A DNA stretch of 46,860 nt from Streptomyces sp. LS1784. GTDB lineage: Bacteria; Actinomycetota; Actinomycetes; Streptomycetales; Streptomycetaceae. Where the stretch lies: positions 1 through 46,860 of the forward strand of contig NZ_JAHSQD010000009.1 in NCBI RefSeq assembly GCF_020103755.1, read 5' to 3'. Below, piece by piece: positions 22,736 to 30,632 of this stretch; within the stretch, counting starts at the first letter, position 1, and every line of letters starts with the position of its first letter. The notes beneath the pieces are model-generated. The model did no database searches. It had not been told where the DNA came from and saw only the letters and a list, made by a program, of their open reading frames with translations. Position numbers and translations under genes: made by a program.

Positions 22736-23024
22736 GCCTCCTGGAGCAGTACGAGACCGCCGCTTCCCCCGCCGAGCGCGGGGCCCTGTTGCGTCGCGAG
22801 CGGCTGTACCACTCGCACATCCAGGAGTGGCGGGCCGCCCGGCAGGCCGGGGCCTTGGAGAAGCTGGCCGACCACCGCCGCAGCCCGGCTCGCCCGAAGA
22901 CAACGAGAAGCTGCGCCGGGAGAACGAGCGGCTCAAGCGGGAGCTGGCGAAGAACAAGGCCGCGGTGGAGGTCCTGGGAAAAGCTGTCGCGCTCTTGGAA
23001 TCGGTCTCCGAGAGCGCGGACTGA
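22735..23024 (+). pseudogene. IS3-family OrfA, 5' truncated and frameshifted
   Basis: The first frame reads LLEQYETAASPAERGALLRR, then ERLYHSHIQEWRAARQAG and LEKLADHRRSPARP. A second frame continues with EDNEKLRRENERLKRELAKN, then KAAVEVLGKAVALLESVSES. Together these make the HTH and leucine-zipper-like coiled coil of an IS3 OrfA. One G missing from the CGCCCGAAG at about 22886-22892 explains the frame change. The N-terminus was lost at the junction with the ISAs1 remnant. Confidence 0.65.
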
Positions 23025-23029
23025 AGCAC

Positions 23030-23428
23030 GTCCTTGACACCGAAATCCCGTCGATTGTCGATGAGTTGGCCGCACATGTGGGCATCGTGGCCGCGTGCCG
23101 GCTGGCGGGCCGGTCCCGGGCCACCCACCACCGGCATCTGAACCCCCAGGAGCCGGCGGCCAAGCCGAAGCGCCCCGGATCAGCCCCGCCGCAAGCACTC
23201 TCGGCCGCCGAGCGCGCCACGGTGCTGGAGCTGATGGACAGCCCCGAGTACGCCGAACTGCCGCCGGCGCAGATCTGGGCGCGGGAACTGGACGCCGGGC
23301 GCTACCACTGCTCGATCCGTACCATGTACCGCATCCTCGCCGCCGCCGGGCAGAACGGCGAGCGCCGCCGCCAGGCCACCCACCCGACCCACACCATCCC
23401 GGAACTGGCGGCCACGGCCCCCTCTCAG
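23030..23428 (+). pseudogene. IS3-family OrfB N-terminal part, interrupted by the 1577-bp IS
   Basis: The frame reads EIPSIVDELAAHVGIVAACR, LAGRSRATHHRHLNPQ, LELMDSPEYAELPPAQIWAR and YHCSIRTMYRILAAAG. This is the N-terminal helix-turn-helix region of IS3 OrfB; the DDE core is absent. The inserted IS begins at 23429. Reading across the target duplication (SQ then WVFW and stop) shows the gene had already lost its 3' part. Confidence 0.65.
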
Positions 23429-23442
23429 CTTGTTGTTTAACC
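23429..23442. repeat. Left terminal inverted repeat of the 1577-bp IS
   Basis: CTTGTTGTTTAACC pairs with the right repeat at 24992-25005 with one mismatch. CTCAG (23424-23428) lies immediately outside. Confidence 0.9.
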
Positions 23443-24885
23443 TTGGCTGGCGTCGTGGGCCTTGATCGTCTTTGCGCGTTTGACGGTCTTGCCAACGTCG
23501 TGGCGCTTGGCCCGATGCTTGTTCTTCGAGCCGGGGGGCCGTCCCGGTCCCGGCCGTGACGGTTTCGGTGCGGCCGCCGGACGGGCTGTCGTCGTGCGGA
23601 TGCTGCGAAACCCCCGGCGGACTCGGGCGGGGGTGAGGCGGCGTGGCTCGGCAGGCCGCTCCCAGGGGCGGCGCAGGTCCTCGGCGAAGGGCCGGGCGAG
23701 GCGGAGCTGGGTATGGGCGGCGATGATGAGCCAGGTCCACAGGTCGGCGGTATCCGCGTGGCGGACCTTCGGGGCGGTCCAGCCGAGCGTCTGTTTCATC
23801 AGTCTGAACGTGTGCTCCAGGTCGAATCTGCGCAGGAACGACTGCCACCAGCGGTCAACGTCCGCCGGTGTGGCGGCGGAGGCCGAGCACCACAGCCAGA
23901 CCGGTTTCGGATCGCGGTCGCCCGGCAGACGCTCGACCGTGAGGCGGATCAACGTGCCGTGCAGGATTGGCAGTTCCTCTTCCGCGTGTTCCAGCCAGGG
24001 GCCGCGGTGGGTGAGTCTGGGGTGCATACGGTCCCAGGCGATCGCCTCGGCCTTGCCGTAGCGGGTGGTGTCCGTGGCCGTGGTGACGTCGGGCTGGTGC
24101 CAGGTGTCGGGCTTGGCGAAGGCCAGGACACCGCCGTGCTTGCGGGGCCGGCCGCCCTTCGGGCCGCAGCGCGTGGGGCCGGCGTCGCGAAGCATCACGC
24201 GGTCCGAGCGCAGACGCCCGGCCAGCACCACCGGGAGGTCGGCCAGGGCGTGGGTGAGGTAGGCGACGTCGTAGCCGGAGTCCATGACGACCAGGATCTC
24301 AGCGTCGCCTTCGTGCCACTGCCCGGCGTCTTTCAACCGATGGACCACGTCGCGCAATTGGGCGGCGGTGACGGCGGTCGCATCGTCCGCGGGGCCCAGG
24401 CGCACAGCATCCAGCAGCCCGACCCATGAGGTGCGGCCTGACTCCAGGGCGGCGACGAAGGAGTACGGCCAGCCGGGAACAAACTGGTCCCTGCTGCGGT
24501 CCCCGCGCCCGTAGACATGGCAGAACAGCCGGTCCTCACTGGTGGGGGCATCGGGACGCAGCCAGTTGGACACGTCCACCGCCAGCACGATCCGCCCGTC
24601 GGCCGCTTTCGGCAGCGGCAGGCCGGCCAGAGCGCGGCGCAGGCGGGCCGGCTCGGCCCAGCCCCGGTCCAGGGCCTGGTACAGCGCGCCGTGCCCGCGC
24701 CGATGCTCGACCGCCAGCGACAGCTCGACCAGGGTCTTCACCGGTCCGTCCGCGCACAGCACCGCGTCCGTGAGCTCGAAGAGCGCGTCAGCGCGGGAGT
24801 ACAAGCACTCGTAGAACTCGACCCGAAAGCGGGACAGGACGCCCAATGCCTCGACGGCGGGGCTTTCAACCGGAACACTCATCAC
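23437..24885 (-). CDS. DDE transposase of the 1577-bp IS (IS4/IS701-like)
   Basis: A 482-residue transposase. The first catalytic Asp is in GRIVLAVDVSNWLRPDAPT, the second in AEILVVMDSGYDVAYLTHAL, and the Glu is in FLRRFDLEHTFRLMKQTLGW, the YREK-like region of IS4-type transposases. A Pro/Arg/Lys-rich C-terminus (GPGRPPGSKNKHRAKRHD) probably contacts DNA. Length and motifs are complete and the gene lies between intact terminal repeats, so the element looks active. The stop codon falls inside the left inverted repeat. The start ATG at 24885 is followed three bases later by another ATG-like option. Confidence 0.9.
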   Translation of the reverse strand: MMSVPVESPAVEALGVLSRFRVEFYECLYSRADALFELTDAVLCADGPVKTLVELSLAVEHRRGHGALYQALDRGWAEPARLRRALAGLPLPKAADGRIVLAVDVSNWLRPDAPTSEDRLFCHVYGRGDRSRDQFVPGWPYSFVAALESGRTSWVGLLDAVRLGPADDATAVTAAQLRDVVHRLKDAGQWHEGDAEILVVMDSGYDVAYLTHALADLPVVLAGRLRSDRVMLRDAGPTRCGPKGGRPRKHGGVLAFAKPDTWHQPDVTTATDTTRYGKAEAIAWDRMHPRLTHRGPWLEHAEEELPILHGTLIRLTVERLPGDRDPKPVWLWCSASAATPADVDRWWQSFLRRFDLEHTFRLMKQTLGWTAPKVRHADTADLWTWLIIAAHTQLRLARPFAEDLRRPWERPAEPRRLTPARVRRGFRSIRTTTARPAAAPKPSRPGPGRPPGSKNKHRAKRHDVGKTVKRAKTIKAHDASQG

Positions 24886-24991
24886 TGCGACCGTTCCCTG
24901 ACGCTCCGTTACTAGACATCTCGAAGCGTGAGGGACGGCCGCGCTTGCTGTCTCGGAAACCGTGAATCTCAGCAGGCCAGAGCCTCGGCGA

Positions 24992-25005
24992 GGTTAAACG
25001 ACAAG
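24992..25005. repeat. Right terminal inverted repeat of the 1577-bp IS
   Basis: GGTTAAACGACAAG is followed by CTCAG (25006-25010), the second copy of the target duplication. Confidence 0.9.
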
Positions 25006-25233
25006 CTCAGTGGGTGTTTTGGTAGTTGTATTCCTATACGCGGCTTTCACCCCTGTCCACTTTCGTGACACTGCAGCCGATAGGAGAAGATTGCTTCGCC
25101 TTCAATTGCCGGCTGGGCTGTCCATCTCATCCGCTTCTGTGCTCTGAAATCCGTCTGGCTTGAAGAAGTCATAGAACCGCCCAACGAGCTGCGGAACGGG
25201 ATCCTCCGCCGCATCCGTGCCGACGCTGGTGCC

Positions 25234-25548
25234 GTGAGCCAGCGGAAGCCGTACCCCAGCGACCTGTCCGACGCCCGATGGGCCCTGATCGAACCGAAAC
25301 TGACGGCCTGGAGAAAGGCCCGGCTCGACCGCCGGCCCACTGGGAAATCGGCCCAGGTCGAACTGCGCGACGTCTTCAAGGCGATCCTCTACGTCAACCG
25401 CACGGGAATCCCCTGGAAGTACCTCCCGCACGACTTCCCGAACCACTCCACGGTCTACGCCTACTACGCGGTCTGGCGCGACGAGGGAATCTTCGTGGAA
25501 CTCAACTATGACCTGACCGGCCTGGCCCGCGTGAAGGAGGGGCGCAAG
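25234..25548 (+). pseudogene. IS5-family transposase, N-terminal fragment
   Basis: A GTG at 25234 begins RKPYPSDLSDARWALIEPKL and continues with DVFKAILYVNRTGIPWKYLP, HDFPNHSTVYAYYAVWRDEG, the DUF4096 DNA-binding region of IS5 transposases. Family sequence stops after ELNYDLTGLARVKEG at about 25540, where it meets the tail of a convergent regulator gene. The catalytic DDE domain is absent. The 25011-25233 stretch before it is unusually AT-rich for the window and may be the outer part of this element. Confidence 0.75.
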
Positions 25549-25554
25549 CCTGAG

Positions 25555-25848
25555 TCAGTGCAGGAGGACGGCCAGGAGTTCGGCGAGGCTGGGGCCGGCG
25601 TCGGCTGGGTGGCGTAGTTGTTTGGCGGCTTGGACGTGGTAGTGGTTGCTGCGGCCGGTGCGTTCGTGGGTCAGGTAGCCGGCGTCTTCGAGGTCGACGA
25701 TGATCCGTTGGACGGCCCGCTCGGTCAGTAGGCAGCGTGCCGCGATGTCGCGCACCCTGATGCCGGGATCGCGGGCGATCTGTACCAGAACGCGGGCGTG
25801 GTTGGTCAAGAAGGTCCACTGCCGCGTCGTCGAGGGGCCTTCGTTCAT
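25555..25848 (-). CDS. Small winged-helix transcriptional regulator (MarR/ArsR-like)
   Basis: A 97-residue protein consisting of one winged helix: FLTNHARVLVQIARDPGIRV, RDIAARCLLTERAVQRIIVD (recognition helix), LEDAGYLTHERTGRSNHYHV (wing). No extra sensor domain. The fold is that of small MarR-like regulators of streptomycetes. Its ATG at 25848 is followed by the ordinary family N-terminus. It lies next to an IS5 fragment and upstream of a stress-gene cassette, but a regulatory link to either is not shown. Confidence 0.75.
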   Translation of the reverse strand: MNEGPSTTRQWTFLTNHARVLVQIARDPGIRVRDIAARCLLTERAVQRIIVDLEDAGYLTHERTGRSNHYHVQAAKQLRHPADAGPSLAELLAVLLH

Positions 25849-25926
25849 GGCACCAGCTTACGACCGTCGATTCACGCAGTCGTAAGCACGAAAAACAATC
25901 CGTGTAACCGTTGACATGGGTCGCTC

Positions 25927-26295
25927 GTGGGCGAATGGTTGAAGGGCAAGCCAGGCCGCCTATCGGCCGGGATCCTCGCGTACCGCGTGAAGGTCACCAT
26001 GGACAGCCTCACCCGCGACCACCTGGAAGCCCTCGCCGGCTTCCCCTACGACCGCATCGGCCGCCACCACGAGAACGGCGACCAGACCTGTCAGGTCGAG
26101 CCACTGCGCCGCATGGTCCGCCACGCGGTCACCGGCCACGAGGCCTGCCTCGCTGCCGGCGAATCCCGCCAAGGCACCTTGGACCACCAGCAGGACACCG
26201 CCACCGAGCCATGGGAGAGCCTGGAGCGGATCGCTTCTTGCCGGCGCGGCCGGCCAGCCCCTACCCCTGGCACCACCCATCGCAGCACAGAGTGA
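25927..26295 (+). CDS. Hypothetical protein, 122 residues
   Basis: The frame has strong G/C third-position bias and reads VTMDSLTRDHLEALAGFPYD, RIGRHHENGDQTCQVEPLRR, HAVTGHEACLAAGESRQ. Basic and His-rich, without membrane segments. A GTG at 25927 is used; no strong ribosome site precedes it. The last 25 residues are low complexity and the frame may have shifted near 26240. No family recognised. Confidence 0.45.
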   Translation: MGEWLKGKPGRLSAGILAYRVKVTMDSLTRDHLEALAGFPYDRIGRHHENGDQTCQVEPLRRMVRHAVTGHEACLAAGESRQGTLDHQQDTATEPWESLERIASCRRGRPAPTPGTTHRSTE

Positions 26296-26676
26296 CCAAG
26301 GCCATGGCCACTGCCCGTCGCCCGCCGCCCGAGCCGACGCCCCCAGCGAGTGACCTGTGCGGCCGGCCCCAGGTACGGCTGCCCGGTGAAGTGACCGAGA
26401 CGGGCCCCTGCGCGGGACAGGACAGCCGCATACGAGCCCCGCGACCGCCGGCACCGCCCCGGCAAGCCCCACTCCCGAAGCACGTGGGCTCGCTCCCCGC
26501 CACACCCGCGATCTCCCCGCTCTCGTACCAAGGCTCCTCCAGCCCCGGTATCGGCTGAAGGAAGAGCCGACGACGGCACCGGCAACGCACTGCGGCCCCG
26601 CGCGGGCACCCGGCGAAGAGGACGTCTCAAAACACCGGCCAAGGCGGCAGGCCACCGAAGAACCAAGGAGGACCTG
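26296..26676. other. Gap upstream of the stress cassette
   Basis: No convincing coding frame in 381 bp; codon bias is absent on both strands. The 3' end carries a strong ribosome site (AAGGAGG at 26668-26674) for the next gene, so the promoter of the cassette should lie here. No consensus promoter is obvious. Confidence 0.4.
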
Positions 26677-27243
26677 ATGTCGACAGGGACCCTCATCGCG
26701 ATCATCGTGCCCGTCGTGGTCGTGCTGCTCCTGATCGCCGGGGCGTTGTGGCTCGTGGCCCGCCGTCGCCGGTTGCGGGAACAGTTCGGCCCCGAGTACG
26801 AGCGCACCGTCCGCAGCTCGGGCAGCCGACTGGCCGCCGAGCAGGAACTACGCCGCCGCGAACAGCGCCACCAGCAGCTGGAGATCAAGCCGCTGGCCCC
26901 CGACACCAGACAGCGCTACGCGCAGGACTGGACGCAGGTGCAGCAGGAGTTCGTCGACCGTCCCGGCGAGGCCGTCCAGCGGGCCGACGGCCTGGTCACC
27001 GCGCTCATGCATGAACGCGGCTACCCCACCGAGGACTACGAACAGCGACTACGTGACCTGTCCGTCGAGCACGCGAACACCCTGAAGCACTACCGCGCCG
27101 CGCATGCGGTCAACGCCCAGGCCGGTCACGGTGACGCGACCACCGAAGAACTCCGCGGGGCGATGGTGCACTACCGCGCGCTGTTCACAGCGCTCCTCGA
27201 CGGCGGGCAGGCGGCGCGGGACGACGAATCGCCACGGAGATGA
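26677..27243 (+). CDS. Membrane-anchored helical protein of the stress cassette
   Basis: A 188-residue protein with an N-terminal membrane segment at residues 6-28 (IAIIVPVVVVLLLIAGALWL) followed by a basic RRRRLREQFGPEYERTV and a long helical cytoplasmic part. The conserved C-terminal domain reads QRYAQDWTQVQQEFVDRPGE, AVQRADGLVTALMHERGYPT, RDLSVEHANTLKHYRAAHAV, TTEELRGAMVHYRALFTALL. This family is common in streptomycetes, often beside small stress genes; function unknown. The ribosome site AAGGAGG fixes the start. It overlaps the next gene by 4 bp. Confidence 0.82.
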   Translation: MSTGTLIAIIVPVVVVLLLIAGALWLVARRRRLREQFGPEYERTVRSSGSRLAAEQELRRREQRHQQLEIKPLAPDTRQRYAQDWTQVQQEFVDRPGEAVQRADGLVTALMHERGYPTEDYEQRLRDLSVEHANTLKHYRAAHAVNAQAGHGDATTEELRGAMVHYRALFTALLDGGQAARDDESPRR

Positions 27244-27824
27244 CAGAGATGACGCCACAGCGCTACGACGACAAGGGACCGATGACGACCGAGGACATCG
27301 CCGTCACCGGATCACAGAACGAGGAAACAGAGACCGCCGGGACACAACGGCACTCAGGCGCCATGGATCAGCCCTGGATGACGTCTGACGCGACAGCAGA
27401 GACCACGCCCGATGCGCGGCAGGAGCGGGCCGTCTTCCCGGGCGAGGCCACCGGCGAGAGGACGGATGTGGACAGCGGGCAGGCGGCAACGCCTCCTGAG
27501 GATACGACCGCGCAAGGGGAGGCTGCCGACCGCGGCGCGGCCGGCCAGGAGGGCGAGGAACCGTTGCTGCCGTCGGCCCAGGCACAGGAGCTGCGCACCC
27601 GTTGGCAGCAGGTGCAGACCTGCTTCGTCGACGACCCGCGCGAGGCTGTTCGGACCGCCGACGAACTGGTCGCCGACCTCATGCGGCGACTGGCCGAATC
27701 CTTCGCCGACCGCAAGCAGCGGCTCGAGAGTCAGTGGAACCGGGGGGACAGCGCTGACACCGAGGAGCTGCGGCTTGCTCTGCAGAAGTACCGCAGTTTC
27801 TTCGACCGCTTGCTGAGCAGCTGA
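27240..27824 (+). CDS. Helical protein related to the upstream gene, without membrane anchor
   Basis: A 194-residue protein. The first 110 residues are polar and low complexity (Thr/Glu/Asp/Ala), probably disordered. The last 80 residues match the C-terminal domain of the preceding protein: LRTRWQQVQTCFVDDPREAV, RTADELVADLMRRLAESFAD, then TEELRLALQKYRSFFDRLLS. The two genes look like a duplication in which one copy lost its membrane helix. The ATG overlaps the upstream stop (ATGA), so they are coupled. Function unknown. Confidence 0.8.
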   Translation: MTEMTPQRYDDKGPMTTEDIAVTGSQNEETETAGTQRHSGAMDQPWMTSDATAETTPDARQERAVFPGEATGERTDVDSGQAATPPEDTTAQGEAADRGAAGQEGEEPLLPSAQAQELRTRWQQVQTCFVDDPREAVRTADELVADLMRRLAESFADRKQRLESQWNRGDSADTEELRLALQKYRSFFDRLLSS

Positions 27825-27872
27825 GCACTGCGCGGCCATTCGCGAAACAGCTCTGAACCTTCGGAGGCCACC

Positions 27873-28028
27873 GTGATCGTCCTTGGAGTGATCCTCCTCA
27901 TCATCGGCTTCGTCACCAGCATCTCGGTGCTGTGGACCATCGGTATCATTCTGGTAGTTCTCGGCCTGATTCTCTGGCTCCTCGGCGCGGTGGGCCACGG
28001 CATCGCCGGACGCCGGCACTACTGGTAG
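27873..28028 (+). CDS. Small two-helix membrane protein, DUF6131-like
   Basis: A 51-residue protein from GTG at 27873 with GGAGG 7 nt upstream. It is almost entirely two hydrophobic segments (VIVLGVILLIIGFVTSISVL and WTIGIILVVLGLILWLLGAV) ending in GHGIAGRRHYW, as in the DUF6131 family common in actinomycete stress regulons. It follows the two helical-protein genes by 48 bp and precedes the STAS gene by 18 bp, in one likely operon. Confidence 0.85.
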   Translation: MIVLGVILLIIGFVTSISVLWTIGIILVVLGLILWLLGAVGHGIAGRRHYW

Positions 28029-28046
28029 CCCGACTCGACAGACGCC

Positions 28047-28340
28047 ATGCACGACCAAAGCCCGGCACCTGCCGTAGTGACGGCGCGCGGCGACATCGAC
28101 CTCGCCACCGCCCCGTCACTGCGCCGCCAACTGGCCGATGCGCTGCGGGCACACCGCGAAGTCGTGCTCGACCTGTCGGAGGTGACGTTCATGGACTGCG
28201 CCGGTCTGGGCGCCCTCGTCCAAGCCCGCAACCAGGCCGACCGCAGCGGCGGACGGCTCATCCTGCGCGGCATCGGACACCCCGTGACCAGGCTCCTCAA
28301 ACTCACCAGCCTGACCCGGTACCTGACCGGCGAAGTCTGA
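28047..28340 (+). CDS. STAS-domain anti-sigma factor antagonist-like protein
   Basis: A 97-residue single STAS domain: ARGDIDLATAPSLRRQLADA, VVLDLSEVTFMDCAGLGALV, GGRLILRGIGHPVTRLLKLT. In SpoIIAA-type antagonists the helix start reads MDSSGLG and the second Ser is phosphorylated by the anti-sigma kinase. Here it is MDCAGLG, so the phosphorylatable Ser is absent. The protein may bind a partner constitutively. No anti-sigma factor or sigma gene is in the window, so any partner is encoded elsewhere. It is the last intact gene of the plus-strand run. Confidence 0.88.
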   Translation: MHDQSPAPAVVTARGDIDLATAPSLRRQLADALRAHREVVLDLSEVTFMDCAGLGALVQARNQADRSGGRLILRGIGHPVTRLLKLTSLTRYLTGEV

Positions 28341-28361
28341 CCGGCCGCCACGCGGCTACGC

Positions 28362-28637
28362 CGAAGCTGCACTTCACCGACGCCGCTGCCCGCATCCTGA
28401 CCTGCCTGGAGCGGGGCCGCCGCCCCCTGAGCGCCTGGCCGCCGACCCGCGCCGCCCCGGCCTGTGCAGCCACCGCTACCCCGGCCTGCCCGGCCACAGC
28501 GCGGGCGCCGGGCGTGGACGTCGTACGTCGACCCGGGCGCCGGCGCCTGACGTCTGTTCTGGACCTGGGGACCGGCCGACGGCGACGACCAGGACGGCGG
28601 CGTGGTCACCGTGCTGCTGATCGGCCCGCACCTGTAG
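28362..28637 (+). pseudogene. Degenerate small gene with frameshifts and a stop
   Basis: Three coding-like segments follow in different frames: KLHFTDAAARILTCLER, then RLAADPRRPGLCSHRYPGLP, then AWTSYVDPGAGA, a TGA, and RLFWTWGPADGDDQDGGVVT ending VLLIGPHL. The order resembles a small actinobacterial family with S/HxYPGLPG...WxSYV...W.WGP...VLxIGPHL. At least two frameshifts and one stop make it nonfunctional. The family's role is unknown; a toxin-like activity is only a guess. Confidence 0.4.
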
Positions 28638-29097
28638 ACGGTCCGCGGTCACGGGCAGCCGGCGTGCCGAAGCCCCCGACGTAGCGGTTGGCCGATCCCC
28701 GGTCGAGCGTGATGCCGTAGGTGAGCAGTTCCGCGAGCAGCGGTTCGGTGACGGCGTTGCGACGGCGAACGTCACCGGGCCGCACCCGCACGCGGTACAG
28801 CAACTCCAGCGCGTCCTTCTTCGTCGCACATTCGGCCAGCCGCTCGCCCAGGCGCTCCTCATCGTCCGGCGTTCGAGCGAGCGGCACGGTGGCGGCCGGT
28901 GCGTCACACGGGCCGGCCGCCGGACGGCTGAGCTGAGCCTCAATCACCGCGAAGGCGACACCGGCCGGGGCAGCTTTGCCCAGCCGCACGCGCAGCTGCT
29001 CCTCCGCTTCGGCCACGGCCGCGCGGGCTTCGAGCACTCGGTCCACGCTGCGGACCAGCTACTCCCAGGCGTCTTCGATCGAGGTGTCGGCTGTCAC
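28606..29097 (-). pseudogene. Coiled-coil protein gene with a premature TAG near its start
   Basis: A GTG at 29097 begins VTADTSIEDAWE, then TAG (29059-29061), and the same frame continues LVRSVDRVLEARAAVAEAEE, QLRVRLGKAAPAGVAFAV, TKKDALELLYRVRVRPGDVR and ends at 28606. A single C-to-T change in a Gln codon (CAG to TAG) would explain the stop. A shorter product could begin at the GTG at 29046, which would keep 146 residues. Helical and charged; family unknown. It overlaps the tail of the preceding pseudogene on the other strand. Confidence 0.4.
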
Positions 29098-29217
29098 GGC
29101 GGGCGAACGAGAACGGTCCCGGCGAGGTCACCATGTTCAGCCCGTCCCGGCTGACACGAGCCGTCCTGGGCCCGGCGACGGCGTGGTCGCCACGCTCTCA
29201 AGCCGCCGTCGGATGGC

Positions 29218-29334
29218 ATGTTCGCGGCCGGCCGGCCCGCAGCGCAGCCCGCAGCGGGCGAAGTGTTGGAGGCGCTGCGCGCCGAACTCGAACACCGGCC
29301 GCGGCTCGGCCGCCTGATCCGCACCGTTACCTAA
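29218..29334 (+). CDS. Very small helical protein or gene tail, 38 residues
   Basis: An ATG opens MFAAGRPAAQPAAGEVLEAL then RAELEHRPRLGRLIRTVT and TAA. Coding bias is good in the second half, weak in the first, and there is no ribosome site, so it may be the tail of a lost gene. No family recognised. Confidence 0.22.
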   Translation: MFAAGRPAAQPAAGEVLEALRAELEHRPRLGRLIRTVT

Positions 29335-29499
29335 CACTGTTCTCCCCTGACGCGAGATTGTGACCATTTGTCAATCGGTCTTGACGAGCGATGGGTTCTG
29401 CCACTTGATCTTGACCGGGGGCGGAGGCGTTGCCGTGCCGGCGTGCGACGGTGCCGTACGGCCCGGGTTTGGACCTCGTCGAGGAATGGTGGTGACTGG

Positions 29500-29934
29500 T
29501 CAGACCGGCGTATCGGCGAGGAGGCCGGTGGCGCGGTCCGCGGTGAGGACGCCGAGGATGTAGCCGTCCTCGTCGACGACGGGCCAGACTGCCAGGTGCT
29601 TGATCCGCATCGCGAGTGCGGCCAGCGCCAGGCCCATGGTCGGCCAGGCGAACGGGCCGCGCTGGTGCGAGGTGGCGCTGATCGCGGTCCGCTCGGTGTC
29701 CCAGGAGCGGGTCAGGAACGGGCGGAGTCCGGCGCGGGTGACCAGCCCTTCGCACCGGCCGTCGTGGCCGCGGACGAGCAGGTACTCGATGTCGCCGCCG
29801 CGCAGGACGTCGTTGGCCTGGTCGACGGTGCTGTCGTCGGCTATCTGGTAGTCACAGGGTTCCATGGCGTCGGCGACTGTCAGGCCATGGCCGAGCCGTG
29901 CCGACTGCGGGGAGTGGGTGGTCACGGTGTTCAC
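29500..29934 (-). CDS. CBS-domain pair protein
   Basis: A 144-residue protein made of two CBS motifs: the first in LTVADAMEPCDYQIADDSTV and YLLVRGHDGRCEGLVTRAGL, the second in MRIKHLAVWPVVDEDGYILG followed by VLTADRATGLL. Such stand-alone pairs bind adenosyl nucleotides and act as energy or redox sensors; in streptomycetes they are frequent in stress-induced gene sets. GTG start at 29934 with GGAGACGG upstream. Divergent from the DUF5994 gene. Confidence 0.9.
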   Translation of the reverse strand: MNTVTTHSPQSARLGHGLTVADAMEPCDYQIADDSTVDQANDVLRGGDIEYLLVRGHDGRCEGLVTRAGLRPFLTRSWDTERTAISATSHQRGPFAWPTMGLALAALAMRIKHLAVWPVVDEDGYILGVLTADRATGLLADTPV

Positions 29935-30182
29935 CGTTCCCGTCTCCGGCTGCCCGCCGGGGCGGGGCTGCCGGGCTGTCCTTCACCCAGAACGAAGCCG
30001 GAACGGGTACCGGAATGCGGGATGCCCTGGATGTCTTCGAGGCTACTCCTGCGGTGGGCGGCCCGGGGAGGCCGTGGGGGAGTAGCGTGGGAGACAACCG
30101 AGGACATTCCGCACACCGGCATCAGCGTCGACGTCGCCCTGGGGCATGATGGGTCCCTCGTGGACCGGACGGGCGGCTTCGC

Positions 30183-30632
30183 ATGATGCCGATCCCCTTC
30201 CCCGCTTCTTCCTCTTCCGGGCCGTGGACGGTGCCCGCTGCCACGCTGCTGCCGCGTTTGGAGCTGGAGCCGACGATGGCGCGGGAGGGCGTCTTCGACG
30301 GGGCCTGGTGGCCCCGCTCGAACCACGTCCTCGCTGAACTGCCGGACCTGATCACCGCGCTCGGCGCCCACTTCGGGCGCATCCTGCGGGTCGGCCTCGA
30401 CACCTCGGCCTGGGACAGTGTGCCCCGGTCCGTCGCGGCGAACGGCCTGATGGTCAGGATCAACTGGTTCGCCGGCAGCGATGCGACGATCAGCGTCACC
30501 CGGGGCTTCCAGGACCACTTCCTGCTGCTGGTGGTGCCGCCCGGTACCGACCCGACGACGGCCGCCTCGGCGATGGCCGGCGCCTCGGTGACCGGTAACC
30601 ACACACCAGCTGCCGAACTTCTGTACGGCTGA
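30183..30632 (+). CDS. DUF5994-like protein
   Basis: A 149-residue soluble protein with ATLLPRLELEPTMAREGVFD, GAWWPRSNHVLAELPDLITA, GRILRVGLDTSAWDSVPRSV, VRINWFAGSDATISVTRGF and DHFLLLVVPPGTDPTTAASA. The GAWWPRS..L..ELP.L..AL core is characteristic of DUF5994, widespread in actinomycetes and of unknown function. Two ATGs occur in succession at 30183 and 30186; either may start. It is transcribed divergently from the CBS gene. Confidence 0.78.
   Translation: MMPIPFPASSSSGPWTVPAATLLPRLELEPTMAREGVFDGAWWPRSNHVLAELPDLITALGAHFGRILRVGLDTSAWDSVPRSVAANGLMVRINWFAGSDATISVTRGFQDHFLLLVVPPGTDPTTAASAMAGASVTGNHTPAAELLYG

Larger units (their letters stand above)
23429..25005 (-). mobile_element. Complete 1577-bp insertion sequence with 14-bp inverted repeats and 5-bp target duplication
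   Basis: The left end CTTGTTGTTTAACC (23429-23442) and right end GGTTAAACGACAAG (24992-25005) are inverted repeats with one mismatch. CTCAG flanks the element at 23424-23428 and 25006-25010 as a direct target duplication. One transposase gene fills the interior. Intact ends and a perfect duplication show recent insertion. Its target was an already truncated IS3-type gene. Confidence 0.9.

Noticed and set aside
28362-28684. Continuous plus-strand frame across 28362-28684 as an intact gene
   Set aside because: The conserved pieces occur in three different frames, so the long frame is not the biological one.
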